The notes under the pieces are model-generated. The model was given only the letters and a program-made list of their open reading frames with translations, made no database searches and was not told the origin of the DNA. From JAJKIV01 sp036509075 (lineage in GTDB: Bacteria > Gemmatimonadota > Gemmatimonadetes > Gemmatimonadales > Gemmatimonadaceae), in contig DATCGG010000167.1 of NCBI GenBank assembly GCA_036509075.1, forward strand, positions 1-17,266: a DNA stretch of 17,266 bases, in the 5' to 3' direction. Position numbers and translations under genes: made by a program. Below, piece by piece: positions 14,669-17,266 of this stretch (position 1 is its first letter; each line of letters starts with the position of its first letter).

Positions 14669-15400
14669 TCAGCGACGAACGTGCCGCCCGCCATCTACGA
14701 CAATCGTCTCGCCGGTCACGTAGTCGGCCTCCAGGAGATAAATCACGGCACCGGCAACATCGTTCGCCGAGCCCAGGCGCTTGAGCGGCGTCGTTTGACG
14801 CAGGCGCTCGCCGACATCCTGTTGCCATCCCTCAGGCAACAGGATCACCCCGGGTGCTACCGCGTTGACGCGTACCGCCGGCGCGAGGGTCTTCGCGAGG
14901 GCTCGCGTCATCTGAACGACGACGGTTTTCGACAGCCCATGCGGGATGTACGCGGGCCACGTCTCGAGGGCGGCGAGGTCGGCGATGTTCACGATTGCCC
15001 CGCCCTTCGGGGCCATATGGCGGTGCGCCGCGATCGCCGCGAAAAACGGCGCTCTCGAGTTGATGGCGAACGTCGCGTCCCACTGGGCCGGTGTCACCGA
15101 CTCGATCGGGGTCCGCTGCATGATCGCCGCGGAGTTCACCAACACATCGAGGCCGCCGAGCGTACGAGCGACTTCGTCGACGAGCGCCGCGGGCCCCGAC
15201 GGCGTGCTGAGGTCGGACTGGAACAACGTCGCCTTGCCGCCTAGCCGCTGAATCTCGGCGGCCGTTTCACGCGCGCCCTCGGCCGAGCCATTGTAGTGCA
15301 CGGCGATGTGCATCCCGCGGCCGCCGAGCGCAGTCGCAATTGCGCGCCCCACCCGGCGTCCCGCGCCCGTGACGAGCCCAATGCGATTGGCGAGATCCAT
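14669..15400 (-). CDS. Short-chain dehydrogenase, pteridine-reductase-like, with His in place of catalytic Tyr
   Basis: The 243-residue Rossmann-fold protein starts at the ATG 15398-15400 (MDLANRIGLVTGAGRRVGRA), ten bases after the PHP-gene stop. TGAGRRVG (11-18), with paired arginines, indicates an NADPH-binding enzyme like PTR1 or FolM, which reduce pterins or dihydrofolate. N88 (VNSAA) and N114 are in place. The position of the usual catalytic serine is D141, as in PTR1 (Asp181). The expected Tyr, 13 residues on, is H154 in the segment YIPHGLSK; K158 is kept. The end VDGGRHVRR is typical of the family. The substrate is unknown, and activity with His needs testing. FabG-like assignment is possible but less fitting. 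Confidence 0.85.
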   Translation of the reverse strand: MDLANRIGLVTGAGRRVGRAIATALGGRGMHIAVHYNGSAEGARETAAEIQRLGGKATLFQSDLSTPSGPAALVDEVARTLGGLDVLVNSAAIMQRTPIESVTPAQWDATFAINSRAPFFAAIAAHRHMAPKGGAIVNIADLAALETWPAYIPHGLSKTVVVQMTRALAKTLAPAVRVNAVAPGVILLPEGWQQDVGERLRQTTPLKRLGSANDVAGAVIYLLEADYVTGETIVVDGGRHVRR

Positions 15401-15410
15401 CGACGGAACG

Positions 15411-16286
15411 CTAGGCCAATGCGCCAGCGCTGCGACGCACTTCCACGCGCGCGTCCTGCTGTTCCAGCCATGGCAGCGGCACGCGCATGACACCGAGTAC
15501 TCGCGGCCCCTCTACCGCCCCATGCCAGTCGGAGCCACCGCTGGGCACGAGCGCGAAGAATTCCGCGAGAGCGGCGAGCCTGTTCGTGTCCTCCGTCGTA
15601 TGCCCCGGGTGTCGAATCTCCAGGCCATCGAGTCCCAAAGCGACGTACCGTTCGATCGTCTCACGTCGACCGTCCGGACCCGGGTGCGCGACGACGGCGA
15701 GGCCACCGCCGGCATGAACGAGCGCGATGGCGTCGCCAACGGACAGCTGGTGCTTGGGAACGAACGCGGGTTTGCCAGCGCCCAGGTAGCGATCGAAGGC
15801 GTCGCGCGAGTCGCGTGCCCAGCCGCCGTCGATGAGCACGCGGGCGAGGTGTGGGCGACCGATCGCCCCGTCACCAGCACGAGCCAGGACATCCTCGAAC
15901 GCGATCGGAACTCCCAGCGCGTTGAGCTTCTCCACGATCTGGATTGCACGTGCGTGGCGCCACTCGCGAAACGCCCGGAGCGACTCCTCGATGGCGCCCT
16001 GCCGCTGAATGTGCAGACCGAGCAGGTGAACTTCGCGCTGATCGTCGGTGGCGCTCAACTCGACACCTGGCACGACACGAATCCCGAAGGCGTCCGCCGC
16101 AGCGACCGCCTCGGCAACGCCGTCCATCGTGTCGTGATCGGTGAGCGCGATGGCGGAGAGCCCCGCTGCCTTCGCCGCCGCAACCACCGCCGTCGGCGAT
16201 TTGGAACCATCGGACGCTGTCGAGTGCGCGTGCAAGTCGACATGCGGCCCTCCGGGCCCGCCGACGCGGGCCGCTGCGCCGCTCAC
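15411..16286 (-). CDS. PHP-domain metal-dependent phosphoesterase (TrpH/YciV-like)
   Basis: PHP proteins of this type use three metal ions to remove phosphate; known relatives act on 3',5'-nucleoside bisphosphates or short RNA 5' ends. The 291-residue product starts with GTG (16284-16286), overlapping the preceding stop by four bases. Metal-binding motifs are in order: DLHAHSTASDGS (17-28), TDHDT (49-53), E76 in PGVELSA, H87, GRPHLARVL (143-151), HPG (201-203), and GSDWHG (251-256). The length and the insert between 100 and 190 fit YciV-like proteins. Substrate specificity cannot be assigned here; it is upstream of a pteridine-reductase-like gene with a ten-base gap. Confidence 0.9.
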   Translation of the reverse strand: MSGAAARVGGPGGPHVDLHAHSTASDGSKSPTAVVAAAKAAGLSAIALTDHDTMDGVAEAVAAADAFGIRVVPGVELSATDDQREVHLLGLHIQRQGAIEESLRAFREWRHARAIQIVEKLNALGVPIAFEDVLARAGDGAIGRPHLARVLIDGGWARDSRDAFDRYLGAGKPAFVPKHQLSVGDAIALVHAGGGLAVVAHPGPDGRRETIERYVALGLDGLEIRHPGHTTEDTNRLAALAEFFALVPSGGSDWHGAVEGPRVLGVMRVPLPWLEQQDARVEVRRSAGALA

Positions 16287-16549
16287 TTCGTGTAGCCGGC
16301 TTCTGGCGACGTGAAGCTCGGCTGCGACTCACCTAACAAACGCATCAACTCGTTGTCGGACAGCTCGGCGAGCGACTGTTCGCGCGACCGAGCGCCCTGC
16401 GGCGAGTATCGCGTCACCCGCACCTCACGTTGGTCGCCGGTGCCGGCAATGAACATGATGCCGAACTCGTCGTGCTCGTTCTGCGTGACGTACCCGGAAG
16501 GAAACACGCGCCATTCCTTTCCGTCGGCACTGATGGTCCGCGTTGGCAT
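16283..16549 (-). CDS. Uncharacterised protein, 88 residues
   Basis: No family is recognised. The small soluble protein begins MPTRTISADGKEWRVFPSGY and has alternating hydrophobic residues suggesting several beta strands (VFPSGYVTQ, FGIMFIAGTG, EVRVTRYSP). A helix with SLAELSDNELMRLLGESQ follows. No cysteine, signal peptide or membrane segment is seen. It starts two bases after the stop of the preceding small gene, and its stop overlaps the PHP start (GTGA), so it is part of a coupled unit. Its one TTA codon lies in a CCTAAC hexamer. The tight junctions support a real gene. Confidence 0.75.
   Translation of the reverse strand: MPTRTISADGKEWRVFPSGYVTQNEHDEFGIMFIAGTGDQREVRVTRYSPQGARSREQSLAELSDNELMRLLGESQPSFTSPEAGYTK
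16331..16338 (+). repeat. Near match ACCTAACA
   Basis: Inside the 88-residue protein gene, with the core CCTAAC at 16332-16337. The coding strand reads Leu-Leu-Gly as TTG TTA GGT, the gene's only in-frame TTA. Confidence 0.65.
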
Positions 16550-16551
16550 GA

Positions 16552-16809
16552 TCAGGAAAGCTCCACTTCGGTCAGGATGGGTGCGCCGGGATCGGAATCG
16601 AACACGGAGACTCGTGCGGCCGTGAGCGTGCTGACGTCGCGCGCTTCGGTGAACTCGACGAAGAGACCTGGCTCGGACGGGTCTTCATACACCCAGAAGT
16701 TACACGACGCCGCGCGCAGCCGATCGCGCCGCTCGCGGAGTCCGGCGAAATACGCGTCGCGCTCGTGACGCGAGACCTTCGATCGCTCGATCGTGAGCGC
16801 CCTCGCCAT
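16552..16809 (-). CDS. Uncharacterised protein, 85 residues (possible ABM-like fold)
   Basis: The start at 16807-16809 (MARALTIERSKVSRHERDAY) lies 11 bases after the E2 stop; an earlier start would run into the E2 gene. The pattern helix (FAGLRERRDRLRAASC) then strands FWVYEDPSEPGLFVEFTEA resembles small dimeric alpha/beta barrel proteins such as antibiotic-biosynthesis-monooxygenase-like domains. This is a weak impression from pattern alone. The product is soluble with one Cys. The next gene begins two bases after its stop. Confidence 0.7.
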   Translation of the reverse strand: MARALTIERSKVSRHERDAYFAGLRERRDRLRAASCNFWVYEDPSEPGLFVEFTEARDVSTLTAARVSVFDSDPGAPILTEVELS

Positions 16810-16820
16810 GGATCGAATCG

Positions 16821-17266
16821 TCAGCCAACGGTTTCCGGATACGACTCCAGCGCCTTCTTCACCGTCGCAAGGAACTGATCCGCGACGGCTCCGTCGATCA
16901 CACGGTGGTCGAAGGACAACGAGAAGTACGCGCACGTACGAACCGCGATCGTGTCCTCACCGTCCGGTCCCGTCAGGACCTTCGGGCGCTTCTCGATGGC
17001 GCCGATGCCGAGTATCGCGGTCGTCGGAACCGGAATGATCGGGGTGCCCATCAGCGATCCGAACACGCCCGGGTTTGTGATCGTGAACGTCGCGTCCTGG
17101 ACTTCCTCGGGGCGGAGTTTCTTGGCGCGAGCGCGGTTCGCGAGGTCGTTGAGCTGTCTCGTTAGGCCCACCAGCGACAGTTCGTCGGCGCGCTTGATCA
17201 CCGGGACGATGAGCCCCCAGTCGAGCGCGACGGCGATGCCGAGGTTGTACTGTTTCCGGTAGATTA
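16821..17266 (-). CDS. 2-oxoacid dehydrogenase E2 (dihydrolipoamide acyltransferase), C-terminal part
   Basis: This is the 3' end of an E2 gene; the 5' part lies beyond the window. The visible 148 residues are the end of the catalytic acyltransferase domain. Stretches include IYRKQYNLGIAVALDWGLIV, the helix LTRQLNDLANRARAKKL, and TFTITNPGVFGSLMGTPIIP. The active-site SFDHRVIDGA has the catalytic His and Asp. The E2 transfers an acyl group from lipoamide to CoA in pyruvate, 2-oxoglutarate or branched-chain dehydrogenase complexes. Which one it is cannot be decided without the lipoyl domains and E1/E3 neighbours. The reading frame is open at the window edge, and the stop is TGA at 16821-16823. 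Confidence 0.95.
   Translation of the reverse strand, partial: IYRKQYNLGIAVALDWGLIVPVIKRADELSLVGLTRQLNDLANRARAKKLRPEEVQDATFTITNPGVFGSLMGTPIIPVPTTAILGIGAIEKRPKVLTGPDGEDTIAVRTCAYFSLSFDHRVIDGAVADQFLATVKKALESYPETVG
17160..17167 (-). repeat. GCCTAACG motif, copy 9
   Basis: Inside the E2 gene. The coding strand reads Gly-Leu-Thr as GGC CTA ACG, again a rare leucine codon. Confidence 0.85.

Noticed and set aside
13657..14784. A 375-codon plus-strand open frame
   Set aside because: Antisense to trxB, with low-complexity arginine-rich content and no recognisable domain.
15306..16295. A 329-codon plus-strand open frame
   Set aside because: Antisense to the PHP-domain gene, whose metal-binding motifs are intact on the minus strand.

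Overview
The window reads as a high-GC chromosome segment of a free-living bacterium. The best guess from the sequence alone is Gemmatimonadota or a close relative. This rests on high GC, zinc-binding forms of S4, L28 and L36, a class 1B-type PyrD, weak Shine-Dalgarno signals, many GTG starts, and the recurring octamer GCCTAACG; it is an inference, not a proof. Every protein gene lies on the minus strand; the only plus-strand gene is a tRNA-Leu. No insertion sequence, prophage, CRISPR array or toxin-antitoxin pair is visible.

Layout in transcription order, from high to low coordinates. (1) 17266-9955: the 3' end of a 2-oxoacid dehydrogenase E2 gene, two small uncharacterised genes, a PHP-domain phosphatase, a pteridine-reductase-like SDR, thioredoxin reductase, a glyoxalase-II-like metallo-beta-lactamase hydrolase, a four-helix DUF4149/TMEM205-like membrane protein, aspartate ammonia-lyase, an Rrf2 regulator with three cysteines, and an unknown 192-residue protein. 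(2) 9945-9623: a long hairpin, tRNA-Leu(CAG) on the plus strand, and a divergent promoter region. (3) 9622-6365: smpB, N-acetylmuramoyl-L-alanine amidase, pyrD and pyrF, joined by 4-base start/stop overlaps. (4) 6268-2907: the alpha-type ribosomal operon rpmJ-rpsM-rpsK-rpsD-rpoA-rplQ, followed by rpmB and a clear intrinsic terminator. (5) 2840-1: gmd and the 5' part of carB.

Most genes are housekeeping: translation, transcription, pyrimidine synthesis, trans-translation, cell-wall hydrolysis and redox balance. Seven gene junctions have ATGA or GTGA overlaps, which points to long translationally coupled units.

The most unusual signal is not a gene. The octamer GCCTAACG (or its complement) occurs nine times, with two near matches, in three reading frames. 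All six in-frame TTA leucine codons I could find in the window lie inside this motif. It looks like a DNA-level signal maintained against codon preference. Other points of interest are a palindrome of four direct plus four inverted heptamers between rpsD and rpoA, and an SDR with Asp-His-Lys where Asp-Tyr-Lys is expected.
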